Under the pieces are notes generated by a model, which was not told the DNA's origin, did not search any database, and worked only from the letters and a program-made list of their open reading frames with translations. A stretch of 9,299 nt of DNA from an uncultured Faecalibacterium sp. (GTDB lineage Bacteria > Bacillota > Clostridia > Oscillospirales > Ruminococcaceae): NCBI GenBank assembly GCA_945982465.1, contig CAMFSB010000046.1, positions 1 to 9,299 of the forward strand. Direction: 5' to 3'. Position numbers and translations under genes: made by a program. Below are positions 1 to 5,669 of the stretch, one piece after another; within the stretch, counting starts at the first letter, position 1; each line of letters starts with the position of its first letter.

Positions 1-233
1 CGGACCACCTCCCCCCCGGCGAGCTCGCCGCGCACGCCCTCGGCCTCCACGATGAACTTGTCTTTGGGCGAACGGCCGGTGTACTTGCCGGTGGTGACCA
101 CCAGCGCGCCGGTGTTGCTCAGCGTGCCTTCGCCGCGGCGCAGGGCAGCCTCGGTCAACTGAGCAGGAGTCAGATTGCGGTAAACAGCTTTGGGCCCAAT
201 GATGCCCAGTTTCTCGATGCCATAAGTTTCCAT
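1..233 (-). CDS. pckA: Phosphoenolpyruvate carboxykinase (ATP), N-terminal part, cut by window edge
   Basis: Reading the minus strand from the ATG at 233 gives 77 codons that stay open to the window edge. The peptide begins METYGIEKLGIIGPKAVY. At residues 42-62 it carries the hallmark GALVVTTGKYTGRSPKDKF segment of ATP-dependent PEP carboxykinases; this part of the family helps bind the substrate carboxylate. The enzyme interconverts oxaloacetate + ATP and PEP + CO2 + ADP in the cytosol; in fermenting anaerobes it often runs toward oxaloacetate. The start is set by GGAGGA (240-246) seven bases upstream and by the family's usual N-terminus. The remaining ~450 residues with the kinase-type nucleotide site lie outside the window. 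It has its own promoter (320-348) and is not closely coupled to tmcAL, which ends 292 bases upstream. Family assignment is firm; the direction of the reaction in this organism is not visible. Confidence 0.95.
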   Translation of the reverse strand, partial: METYGIEKLGIIGPKAVYRNLTPAQLTEAALRRGEGTLSNTGALVVTTGKYTGRSPKDKFIVEAEGVRGELAGGEVV

Positions 234-239
234 CAGAAT

Positions 240-247
240 TTCCTCCA
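240..247 (-). promoter_or_regulatory. Ribosome binding site of pckA
   Basis: The minus strand reads TGGAGGAA here, centred about seven to nine bases before the ATG at 233. It selects this start over any other in-frame codon. Confidence 0.85.
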
Positions 248-319
248 TACTTGATTTTTTGGTTCGCCTTTGCGGCGGACGAGCGTTCGGCCCGGTTTCG
301 TTAAAAATCGAACAAATTA

Positions 320-348
320 ATTATATGCGACGAGGCCTCATTTTTCAA
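320..348 (-). promoter_or_regulatory. Housekeeping (SigA-type) promoter of pckA
   Basis: On the minus strand there is a -35 box TTGAAA (343-348), exactly 17 bases, then a perfect -10 box TATAAT (320-325). Transcription would start near 313, giving an ~80-base leader before the pckA ATG. The spacer holds an 8-base palindrome GAGGCCTC (332-339). The region is an AT-rich pocket in otherwise GC-rich DNA. Confidence 0.85.
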
Positions 349-361
349 GGGGGCGGCGGCG

Positions 362-423
362 TTTTGCACACAATGTTCAATAAAACTTCATGCTTTGAAT
401 TTTACACTGTGCGAAGTGCAAAA
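362..423. repeat. Nested imperfect inverted repeat upstream of the pckA promoter
   Basis: TTTTGCAC (362-369) is repeated inverted as GTGCAAAA (416-423). Inside it, GCACA (366-370) faces TGTGC (408-412) and TTCAA (376-380) faces TTGAA (395-399). The arms do not share one centre, so this is not a simple hairpin. It sits 14 bases upstream of the pckA -35 box, where an activator or repressor could bind. No known operator consensus is recognised. Confidence 0.4.
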
Positions 424-465
424 ATCGCCCCGGCAGGCTGTTTTTCCCAGTCGTACAGCCCGCCG
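420..465 (-). terminator. Weak candidate terminator after tmcAL
   Basis: On the minus strand, CGGC-G-GGCTG (465 to 456) can pair with CAGCC-T-GCCG (440 to 431), one mismatch in ten. A T5 run follows at 424-420, but about six bases separate stem and T-run, so it is not canonical. It lies 60-105 bases past the tmcAL stop. A further perfect 9-base stem without T-run (GCAGCCCTG 468-476 with CAGGGCTGC 493-501) lies between it and the stop. Together they may slow or end tmcAL transcription before pckA. Confidence 0.4.
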
Positions 466-525
466 CAGCAGCCCTGGGCGGGGCGCTCTGCACAGGGCTG
501 CCCGGCCAAACCCGTTCCGCCCGCG

Positions 526-1761
526 TTATTCTTCCGGCAGCAGGGCGGCCGGCTGGGTAAAGCACTCCCCCGCCGCGGCGCTCTGGCGGCGGCACAGTGT
601 GCCCAGGGCGTCGGCCGCGGCCTGGGCGCGGGCGGCGGCGGCGCAGGCGGCGTTTTGCTGCGCCAGCTTTGCCAGCGAGGTGCCCGCCGGCAGCGTGCAC
701 TGCGCCCGCAGCGGCAGCGCCGCCCGCTGCGCGCCCAGCACATGCAGGTACGGCGGCAGCTCCGGCAGGCTGCCCGCCGTGTAGTCCAAAGCGGCGTCCA
801 GGCACAGCCGCCGCATCCGCGCGCGGGGGTAGCGCACGCCGGTAAGCGCGTCGTACAGCGCCGGGGCCGAAACCGCCCGCCGCGCATTCTGGTACAAAAG
901 ATGCTCCAGCCCCTCCGATACGCCCCGCACCCGGGCAAGCTGCGCTTCGTCCATGCCGCGCAGCCGGGCCAGCAGCGCCATGCTCAGCGCCGCCGGGCTA
1001 GTGTCCTGCCCGGCGGCAAAGGCCGCCCGGTACAGCGGCAGGGCGGCGGCAGGCACATAGGGGGCCAGCGGCTGCGGCCCGGCGGGCGCGGCCGCATCGC
1101 CCAGCCACAGCGCGCGCAGGGCGCTGGCGCTGGCATAGCGCGGGGCGGCAGGCCCACCGGCGGAGGGCTGCTGCCCCAGCGGCGCGCCGTGCTGCGCGCC
1201 CTGGCGCGGCAGCGGCAGCACAGCCATGCCGGTGCGCTGCTGCAGCACCGCCTTGCAGTATTCCACGGCCAGATTGTCGTTGGGGCGCGCCAGCAGCGCC
1301 GCCAGCCCCCGCCCCGGGCACACCTGCTCGGCGGCGGCGGCCCGGGCAGCCGCAAAGCTGCGGGCGCCGCCGGCCAGCCGGGCCCTGAGCGCGGCGGTGT
1401 ATTCTGCCGAAAGCAGCGTGCGCGCCGCCAGCATCAGAAGTTCGGCGTCCGGTGTTTCGGCGCCGAACACCAGCGTGTCGCACCCGGCGGCGGCCAGCAG
1501 CGCCACGCCGCCCCGGGCAAACTGCTCGGCCCCGGCGCAGGCCCAGGGCGCGGGCAGGGCAAGCACCAGGTCGGCCCCGCCTTGCAGCGCCGCGCGCACG
1601 CGCACGCTTTCGGGCAGCAGCGGCAGGCTGCCCCGCTGCACCGCCCCGCACGAAAGCGCCACCGCCACGGTCTGCGCGCCCAGGCGCCGCGCCTGGGCAA
1701 GCTGCCAGGCGTGGCCGTTGTGGAACGGGTCGTATTCTGCAATGATCCCAGCGTACCGCAT
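526..1761 (-). CDS. tmcAL: tRNA(Met) cytidine acetate ligase, YlbM/TmcAL family
   Basis: This encodes 411 residues, close to the ~415 of Bacillus YlbM. The family makes N4-acetylcytidine at the wobble base of elongator tRNA-Met from acetate and ATP through acetyl-AMP, in the cytosol. Visible motifs are the nucleotidyltransferase HxGH site in GIIAEYDPFHNGH (residues 5-17), VQRG (41-44), the AEQFARGGVALL helix (78-89), RPNDNLAVEY (159-168), SASALR (211-216, matching the family's S-x-[ST]-A-[IL]-R), SEGLEHLL (282-289) and the basic YPRARMRRL (311-319). The start at 1761 is chosen because a strong AAAGGAGG lies nine bases upstream and the family begins just before GIIAEY; the frame stays open 31 codons further upstream without family sequence. 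Odd points are EYD for the usual EYN and CGAVQRG for the usual GNFVQRG. It diverges from ackA, a source of acetate and ATP. Long antisense open frames over it are GC artefacts. Confidence 0.92.
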   Translation of the reverse strand: MRYAGIIAEYDPFHNGHAWQLAQARRLGAQTVAVALSCGAVQRGSLPLLPESVRVRAALQGGADLVLALPAPWACAGAEQFARGGVALLAAAGCDTLVFGAETPDAELLMLAARTLLSAEYTAALRARLAGGARSFAAARAAAAEQVCPGRGLAALLARPNDNLAVEYCKAVLQQRTGMAVLPLPRQGAQHGAPLGQQPSAGGPAAPRYASASALRALWLGDAAAPAGPQPLAPYVPAAALPLYRAAFAAGQDTSPAALSMALLARLRGMDEAQLARVRGVSEGLEHLLYQNARRAVSAPALYDALTGVRYPRARMRRLCLDAALDYTAGSLPELPPYLHVLGAQRAALPLRAQCTLPAGTSLAKLAQQNAACAAAARAQAAADALGTLCRRQSAAAGECFTQPAALLPEE

Positions 1762-1770
1762 AGGGATGCG

Positions 1771-1778
1771 CCTCCTTT
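1771..1778 (-). promoter_or_regulatory. Ribosome binding site of tmcAL (decides the start)
   Basis: The minus strand reads AAAGGAGG, nine bases before the ATG at 1761. No comparable site precedes the upstream in-frame ATG at 1854, so the short form is preferred. Confidence 0.85.
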
Positions 1779-1971
1779 TTTGAGAGTCGGGCCGGCGGCC
1801 CGGCTTGTCTGCGCGGCCGGGCCGCGGTCTTTGGCATGTCCGGCGGCACGGCACACCCGCGCCTTTTGCGCACGGCTGCGGCTCGCGGCCGGCTGCACGC
1901 CGCCCGGCCCGGCCTGCCGGCCGCCCGAATGCGCGCCGGCCGCTTTTTTTGCCTTTGGCCGCCCGCGCGCC

Positions 1972-2000
1972 TTGAAAACCGGGTTTTCCTATTATATAAT
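1972..2000 (+). promoter_or_regulatory. Housekeeping (SigA-type) promoter of ackA
   Basis: TTGAAA (1972-1977), a 17-base spacer, then TATAAT (1995-2000). Both boxes are consensus or one base off. The start point would fall near 2007, leaving a ~70-base leader before the ackA ATG. Confidence 0.88.
1974..1988. promoter_or_regulatory. Candidate operator, perfect inverted repeat GAAAACC-G-GGTTTTC
   Basis: Seven-base arms around one central base overlap the ackA -35 box and spacer and cover the expected tmcAL start point (~1984). It resembles but does not match a catabolite-response (cre) element, because the central CG and flanking positions differ. No regulator is assigned. Confidence 0.5.
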
Positions 2001-2019
2001 GTTTTACAGAAACTGTAAA
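1991..2019 (-). promoter_or_regulatory. Candidate divergent promoter of tmcAL sharing the ackA -10 region
   Basis: On the minus strand TTTACA (2014-2019), exactly 17 bases, then TATAAT (1991-1996). The -10 region ATTATATAAT (1991-2000) is a perfect palindrome, so it serves both directions. No other good minus-strand promoter is visible between here and tmcAL. Symmetric -10 elements are known to drive divergent transcription in bacteria. Confidence 0.6.
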
Positions 2020-2020
2020 A
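2002..2020. promoter_or_regulatory. Candidate operator, perfect inverted repeat TTTTACAG-AAA-CTGTAAAA
   Basis: Eight-base arms around AAA cover the expected ackA start point (~2007) and the -35 box of the divergent promoter. Because the predicted ackA RNA would begin inside the left arm, a DNA operator is likelier than an RNA hairpin. No regulator family is recognised from the consensus. Confidence 0.55.
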
Positions 2021-2061
2021 TTCGGGTTTGTTCCGCCCGCAAAAAAGACAGCAATACAGGT

Positions 2062-2067
2062 AGGAGG
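2062..2067 (+). promoter_or_regulatory. Ribosome binding site of ackA (decides the start)
   Basis: AGGAGG lies nine bases before the ATG at 2077. The same frame is open far upstream (to 259), but that extension is antisense to tmcAL and lies largely upstream of the ackA promoter. Confidence 0.9.
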
Positions 2068-2076
2068 TTCTTAATT

Positions 2077-3279
2077 ATGAAAGTCCTGGTCATCAACTGC
2101 GGTTCCTCGTCGCTGAAGTATCAGCTGATCGACATGGAAGGCGAAAAGGTGCTGTGCAAGGGCCTGTGCGAGCGCATCGGCATGGAAAGCAGCCTGATCA
2201 CCCACCAGGCCAACGGCGGCAAGTGGACCACCCCGGCCATCTTCCCCACCCACACCGAGGCGTTTGCCGAGGTGGTGAAAAAGATGACCACCGGCGAGGG
2301 CAAGGTCATTGACGATGTGAAAGAAGTTTCCGCCATCGGCCACCGTGTGGTGCACGGCGGCGAAAAGTTCCAGAAGAGCTGCCTGGTCACGCCCGAGGTC
2401 ATCGAGACCCTGCGCGAACTGAGCCCCCTGGCCCCGCTGCACAACCCCGCCGGCATCCTGGGCCTGGAGGCGGCCAAGGCCGTCTTTGGCGAGGACGTGC
2501 CCAATGTGGCGGTGTTCGATACGGCGTTCCATAGCACCATGCCGCCCAAGGCCTACATGTACGCCATCCCCTACGAGTATTATGAGAAATACGGCGTGCG
2601 CCGCTACGGCTTCCACGGCACCAGCCACAAGTATGTGAGCCACGCGGCCGCCGAGTATCTGGAAGAGCCCATCGAACGGCTCAAGCTCATCACCTGCCAT
2701 CTGGGCAACGGCTCGTCCATTGCCGCCGTCGATCAGGGCAAGGTGGTGGATACCTCCATGGGCATGACCCCGCTGGCCGGCCTGATGATGGGCACCCGCT
2801 GCGGCGATCTGGACCCGTCGGTGGTCAACTACCTGAAGTATACGCTGGGCATCACCGGCCACCAGCTGGATGAGATTTTGAACAAGAAGTCGGGCCTGCT
2901 GGGCATTTCCGGCGTTTCCAGCGACAAGCGCGACGTGGAGGCCGCGGCTGAGGCGGGCAACAAGCGCGCGCAGCTGGCCTCCGATATGCTGAACTACCAG
3001 ATCAAGAAGGTCATCGGCAGCTACATCGCTGCCATGGGCGGCGTGGATGCCATTGTCTTTACCGGCGGCATTGGCGAGCACGACGCGCCCTCCCGCGCCA
3101 AGATCTGCCACCACATGGACTGGCTGGGCATCCGCATCGACACCGACAAGAACAACGATGTGCACGGCGACGTATGCGAGATCACCGCCTGGGGCGCCAA
3201 GGTGCGCACGCTGGTCATCGCCACCAACGAGGAGCTGATGATCGCCCGCGACACCAAGGAAGTGGTGGAAGCGCTGTAA
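2077..3279 (+). CDS. ackA: Acetate kinase
   Basis: This encodes 400 residues, the normal length. The enzyme converts acetyl phosphate + ADP to acetate + ATP in the cytosol, the ATP-yielding last step of acetate fermentation, and can run in reverse. Both family signatures are present: VINCGSSSLKY (5-15) and VFDTAFHSTMP (146-156). By alignment with the Methanosarcina enzyme the active-site residues are in place: Asn7, Arg90, His122, Asp148, His180 (in YGFHGTSHKYV), Arg241 (in GTRCGDLDPS) and Glu385 (in TNEEL). The nucleotide-binding loops HLGNGSS (208-214) and FTGGIGEH (328-335) are also visible. It is monocistronic, with its own promoter and operator-like palindromes upstream and a strong terminator 33 bases after the stop. 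Its usual partner pta (phosphotransacetylase) is not adjacent and must lie elsewhere if present. Confidence 0.98.
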   Translation: MKVLVINCGSSSLKYQLIDMEGEKVLCKGLCERIGMESSLITHQANGGKWTTPAIFPTHTEAFAEVVKKMTTGEGKVIDDVKEVSAIGHRVVHGGEKFQKSCLVTPEVIETLRELSPLAPLHNPAGILGLEAAKAVFGEDVPNVAVFDTAFHSTMPPKAYMYAIPYEYYEKYGVRRYGFHGTSHKYVSHAAAEYLEEPIERLKLITCHLGNGSSIAAVDQGKVVDTSMGMTPLAGLMMGTRCGDLDPSVVNYLKYTLGITGHQLDEILNKKSGLLGISGVSSDKRDVEAAAEAGNKRAQLASDMLNYQIKKVIGSYIAAMGGVDAIVFTGGIGEHDAPSRAKICHHMDWLGIRIDTDKNNDVHGDVCEITAWGAKVRTLVIATNEELMIARDTKEVVEAL

Positions 3280-3311
3280 CTCCCCCTTTTGGGTCTCTTG
3301 TGCGATGCACA

Positions 3312-3340
3312 GGCCCCCGCCGGCCGGCGGGGGCCTTTTT
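3312..3340 (+). terminator. Rho-independent terminator of ackA
   Basis: A perfect 24-base palindrome (3312-3335), built from GGCCCCCGCCGG and its complement, is followed directly by T5 (3336-3340). It lies 33 bases after the ackA stop and isolates ackA from the MATE gene. Confidence 0.93.
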
Positions 3341-3356
3341 GCGCGCCTGGCGGCCC

Positions 3357-3385
3357 TTGTAAAGGCCCCCCGGTTCCGGTATAAT
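3357..3385 (+). promoter_or_regulatory. Housekeeping (SigA-type) promoter of the MATE gene
   Basis: TTGTAA (3357-3362), a 17-base spacer, then perfect TATAAT (3380-3385). The start point would be near 3392. An inverted repeat GGCCCC (3364-3369) / GGGGCC (3386-3391) brackets the spacer and -10 box and could be an operator. The leader then holds a hairpin at 3396-3416. Confidence 0.8.
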
Positions 3386-3395
3386 GGGGCCTGCA

Positions 3396-3416
3396 CGCGC
3401 TTTGTGTGGAAGCGCG
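3396..3416 (+). repeat. Leader hairpin before the MATE gene
   Basis: CGCGCTT (3396-3402) pairs with AAGCGCG (3410-3416) around a seven-base loop. It has no T-run, so it is not a terminator. It sits at the 5' end of the predicted transcript, 32 bases before the start codon, and may stabilise the RNA or affect translation. Confidence 0.5.
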
Positions 3417-3448
3417 CACCTGTTGAACTTGTGTGAGGAAACGGACGT

Positions 3449-4870
3449 ATGAAAAACCAAGCCCTCCGCCGCTATATCGGCGACCGGTCGTTTTACCGCA
3501 TGCTGCTGGCGCTGATCCTGCCCATGATCGTCCAGCAGGGCGTGACCAACTTTGTCAACCTGCTGGACAACATCATGGTGGGCAGCCTGGGCACGCTGCA
3601 AATGAGCGGCGTGGCCATCATGAACCAGCTGATGTTTGTATACATGCTGTCGCTGTTCGGCGGGCTTTCGGGCGTGTCGATCTTCGGCGCGCAGTTCTAC
3701 GGCATGGGCGACCACAATGGCATGCGCCACACGGTGCGCATCAAGCTGTATTTCGGCGCGGTGTTCACGGTGTTGGCGCTGGTGGTGTTCGCGCTGTGGG
3801 GCGGGCCGCTGGCCGGGCTGTTTTTGGACCGGCAGGCCAACGACGCGGCCGCCCTGGCCGCCACCATGGGCTATGCCATGGACTACCTGCGCATCGCGCT
3901 GTGGGGGCTGGTGCCTTTTATGGTGGTGCAGGTGTACGGCGGCACGTTGCGCGAGACCGGCGAGACTGTGGCGCCCATGACGGCCAGCGTACTGGCCATC
4001 TGCGTCAATCTGGCGGGCAACTATGTGCTGATCTTCGGGCACTTCGGTTTCCCCCGCATGGGGGTGGCCGGCGCGGCGCTGGCCACGGTGATCTCCCGCT
4101 GGGTGGAGTTTGCGTACATCGTGAGCTATACCCACCGCCACCATGACCGTTTCCCCTTTATGGACGGGCTGTACGCCGGCTTCCATGTGCCTGCCTCGCT
4201 GCTGAAGAAGGTGCTGATCACCGGCAGCCCACTGCTGGCAAACGAGGTGCTGTGGAGCATCGGCACCACCTTTGTCAACCAGAACTACTCCACCCGCGGG
4301 CTGACCGTGGTGGCCGCCGCCAACATCACCTCCACCGCCTGGAACCTGTTCTGCGTGATCATGTTTGCCATGGGCAACGCCGTGTCGATCCTGGTGGGCC
4401 AGCAGCTGGGCGCCGGCCGGATCGAGCAGGCCAAAGACACCGACCGCAAGCTGCTGTTTGCCTCCACGGTGCTGCATGTGTTCATCGGACTGCTGATCAT
4501 TCTGGCAGCGCCGTTCATCCCGTACCTGTACAACACCGAGCCGGAGGTCCGCGCGCTGGCCACGCGGCTGCTGATGGTGGCGGGCGCGTCGCTGCCCATC
4601 CACGCCTTTATCCACTGCGCCTACTTCACCATCCGCTCGGGCGGCAAAACGGTCATCACCTTCTTTTTTGACTGCGTGTACACCTGGGTGGTGCCGGTGC
4701 CGCTTTCGTTTGTGCTGTGCCGCCTGACCGGCCTGCCGATCATCGCCGTGTACGCCATCGTGCAGTTCTCCGACGCCATCAAGCTGCTAATCGCCGTCCC
4801 CATGCTGAAAAGCGGCTTTTGGGCCAACAACGTGGTGGCCGACCAGGCCGGGGCGGGCCGGGCAGACTGA
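3449..4870 (+). CDS. MATE-family efflux transporter (multidrug/toxin exporter)
   Basis: This encodes 473 residues, slightly long but normal for the family. MATE proteins sit in the cytoplasmic membrane with twelve helices in two homologous halves and export organic, often cationic compounds in exchange for H+ or Na+. The N-terminal half opens with ALILPMIVQQGVTNFVN and DNIMVGSLG (40-48). The cytoplasmic loop motif AQFYGMGDHNGMR (81-93) is mirrored in the second half by GQQLGAGRIEQAK (317-329), as expected of the internal duplication. LRETGETVAP (167-176) and NLAGNYVLIFG (187-197) are also typical. A basic loop rich in His and Arg (228-234) lies between the halves. The start is supported by GAGGA nine bases upstream. 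It has its own promoter and ends at a bidirectional terminator, so it is monocistronic. Substrate and coupling ion cannot be read from the sequence. Confidence 0.93.
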   Translation: MKNQALRRYIGDRSFYRMLLALILPMIVQQGVTNFVNLLDNIMVGSLGTLQMSGVAIMNQLMFVYMLSLFGGLSGVSIFGAQFYGMGDHNGMRHTVRIKLYFGAVFTVLALVVFALWGGPLAGLFLDRQANDAAALAATMGYAMDYLRIALWGLVPFMVVQVYGGTLRETGETVAPMTASVLAICVNLAGNYVLIFGHFGFPRMGVAGAALATVISRWVEFAYIVSYTHRHHDRFPFMDGLYAGFHVPASLLKKVLITGSPLLANEVLWSIGTTFVNQNYSTRGLTVVAAANITSTAWNLFCVIMFAMGNAVSILVGQQLGAGRIEQAKDTDRKLLFASTVLHVFIGLLIILAAPFIPYLYNTEPEVRALATRLLMVAGASLPIHAFIHCAYFTIRSGGKTVITFFFDCVYTWVVPVPLSFVLCRLTGLPIIAVYAIVQFSDAIKLLIAVPMLKSGFWANNVVADQAGAGRAD

Positions 4871-4910
4871 CCGCTGCGCCCCGTGCCGTATCCGGAGCTT
4901 TCCGAACGCC

Positions 4911-4949
4911 AAAACCGGGCCGCCCCCACAGGGGGGCGGCCCGGTTTTT
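4911..4949. terminator. Bidirectional terminator between converging MATE and VTT genes
   Basis: A 17-base perfect stem (4911-4927 with 4932-4948) surrounds a four-base loop. It is flanked by A4 on the left and T5 on the right, so both strands give a GC stem followed by a U-run. It lies 40 bases after the MATE stop and 20 bases beyond the VTT stop on the opposite strand. Confidence 0.93.
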
Positions 4950-4968
4950 ATGGCTTGACGCGGCCCGT

Positions 4969-5568
4969 TCAAAGGCCGTGGGTTTTGTTTACCCGTTTGG
5001 AGATCAGGTACAGCACGGCCAGCAGCGCCGCCGCCAGCACCAGATAGACAGGCTTTTCCAGCGCGGCCGAGACCGACTGGCCGAACAGCGCCAGCAGCAG
5101 GATCATCCCCAGCTTGGCGATCACGATGGTGCGCAGGTACTGGCGGGCGTCAAAGTCCGAAATGCCGAACGCGAAGTTCAGAAACGCCGAGGGGGTAAAG
5201 GGCATCATGGCCAGCACGAACAGGGCGTTGGGGTTGAACTGATTGACCCAGGCGCGGGCTTTCTGCACCTTTTTGCTTTTGTCGATCAGGTGGCCCAGCG
5301 GCCGCTTGACCACCTTGCGGAAAAACAGGAACACCAGCGTACAACCCACGCAGGTGCCGGCCCAGCTGTACAAAAAGCCCCACAGCGGGCCGTGTGCCAG
5401 CACGTTCAGCGCCACGATAGCCACCAGCGGCAGCGCCGGAATAAAAGATTCCACGCTGGCCAGCAGGATGGGCGCCACCGGCCCCAGGATCTGAAAACTG
5501 TCCAGCAGTGCTTCCCAAAATTCCAGGGTGGCAAATCGCGCCCACCCTTCGATCCCTTGCAGCGGCAT
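4969..5568 (-). CDS. VTT-domain (TVP38/TMEM64, SNARE-associated/DedA superfamily) membrane protein
   Basis: This encodes 199 residues. Hydrophobic segments lie at about 25-57, 62-83, 115-135, 145-165 and 172-190. The VTT signature is visible: a Gly-rich segment around WAGTCVGC (69-76) and the loop AMMPFTPSAFLNFAFG (120-135), which matches the conserved R/M-x-x-P-x-x-P-x-x-x-x-N-x-x-x-G pattern with Met in place of the usual Arg. A basic cytoplasmic stretch (84-106) separates them. Members of this superfamily act as lipid scramblases or flippases; DedA relatives recycle undecaprenyl phosphate in bacteria, though that role is not shown for TVP38-type members. The start is set by AAAGGAGGG eight bases upstream. 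It follows the peptidoglycan glycosyltransferase on the same strand after 101 bases with no terminator between, so co-transcription is likely; a weak TATGAT (5619-5624) might add a local start. Function here is inferred only. Confidence 0.82.
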   Translation of the reverse strand: MPLQGIEGWARFATLEFWEALLDSFQILGPVAPILLASVESFIPALPLVAIVALNVLAHGPLWGFLYSWAGTCVGCTLVFLFFRKVVKRPLGHLIDKSKKVQKARAWVNQFNPNALFVLAMMPFTPSAFLNFAFGISDFDARQYLRTIVIAKLGMILLLALFGQSVSAALEKPVYLVLAAALLAVLYLISKRVNKTHGL

Positions 5569-5669
5569 CGGCTGCTCCCTCCTTTCGGCGCACTGCGGCG
5601 CGCAGCGCGTCTGTTTTTATCATATCCCGCAAATCTGACAATCCCATGAAATCCGCATGAACATTTTTG

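Larger units (their letters stand above)
1762..2076. other. Gene-free divergent regulatory region between tmcAL and ackA
   Basis: This 315-base stretch holds no convincing gene. From 1970 to 2020 it is an AT-rich promoter core. From 1779 to 1970 it is very GC-rich and would form a long (~220 base) leader of the tmcAL transcript. That leader can fold: GCGCGC-CGGCC (1931-1941) pairs with GGCCG-ccc-GCGCGC (1957-1970) around a T-rich/A-rich loop, and CGGGCC (1788-1793) pairs with GGCCCG (1797-1802) about ten bases from the tmcAL ribosome site. A 60-codon open frame across it (1836-2018) lacks a good ribosome site and shows only low-complexity residues. Confidence 0.75.

Noticed and set aside
1762..1854. 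N-terminal extension of TmcAL from the ATG at 1854
   Set aside because: It adds 31 Arg/Pro-rich residues before the conserved start of the nucleotidyltransferase fold; the ATG at 1761 has a far better ribosome site.
1931..1950. Plus-strand terminator (GC-rich stem then T7) upstream of ackA
   Set aside because: The stem that directly abuts the T7 run is weak, and no plus-strand gene or promoter lies upstream; the T-run falls in the loop of a longer hairpin of the tmcAL leader instead.
1974..1988. Catabolite-response (cre) element before ackA
   Set aside because: The sequence is a perfect palindrome but differs from TGWNANCGNTNWCA at the central CG and at several flanking positions, so a CcpA site is not supported.
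1836..2018. Possible 60-residue small protein in the tmcAL-ackA gap
   Set aside because: No ribosome binding site, Ala/Arg-rich composition, and it runs through the palindromic promoter core.
259..3279. A 1006-codon open frame on the plus strand covering the tmcAL region and running into ackA
   Set aside because: Only its last 400 codons (from 2077) are acetate kinase. The upstream part is antisense to tmcAL, rich in Arg/Gly/Gln/Pro, and lies before the ackA promoter and ribosome site. It is a GC-bias artefact, not a fusion protein.
2071..4615. Long minus-strand open frames antisense to ackA (441 codons) and to the MATE gene (466 codons)
   Set aside because: They mirror genuine genes with strong third-position GC; the translations are His/Gln/Ala-rich low complexity with no family motif, and one crosses the ackA terminator.
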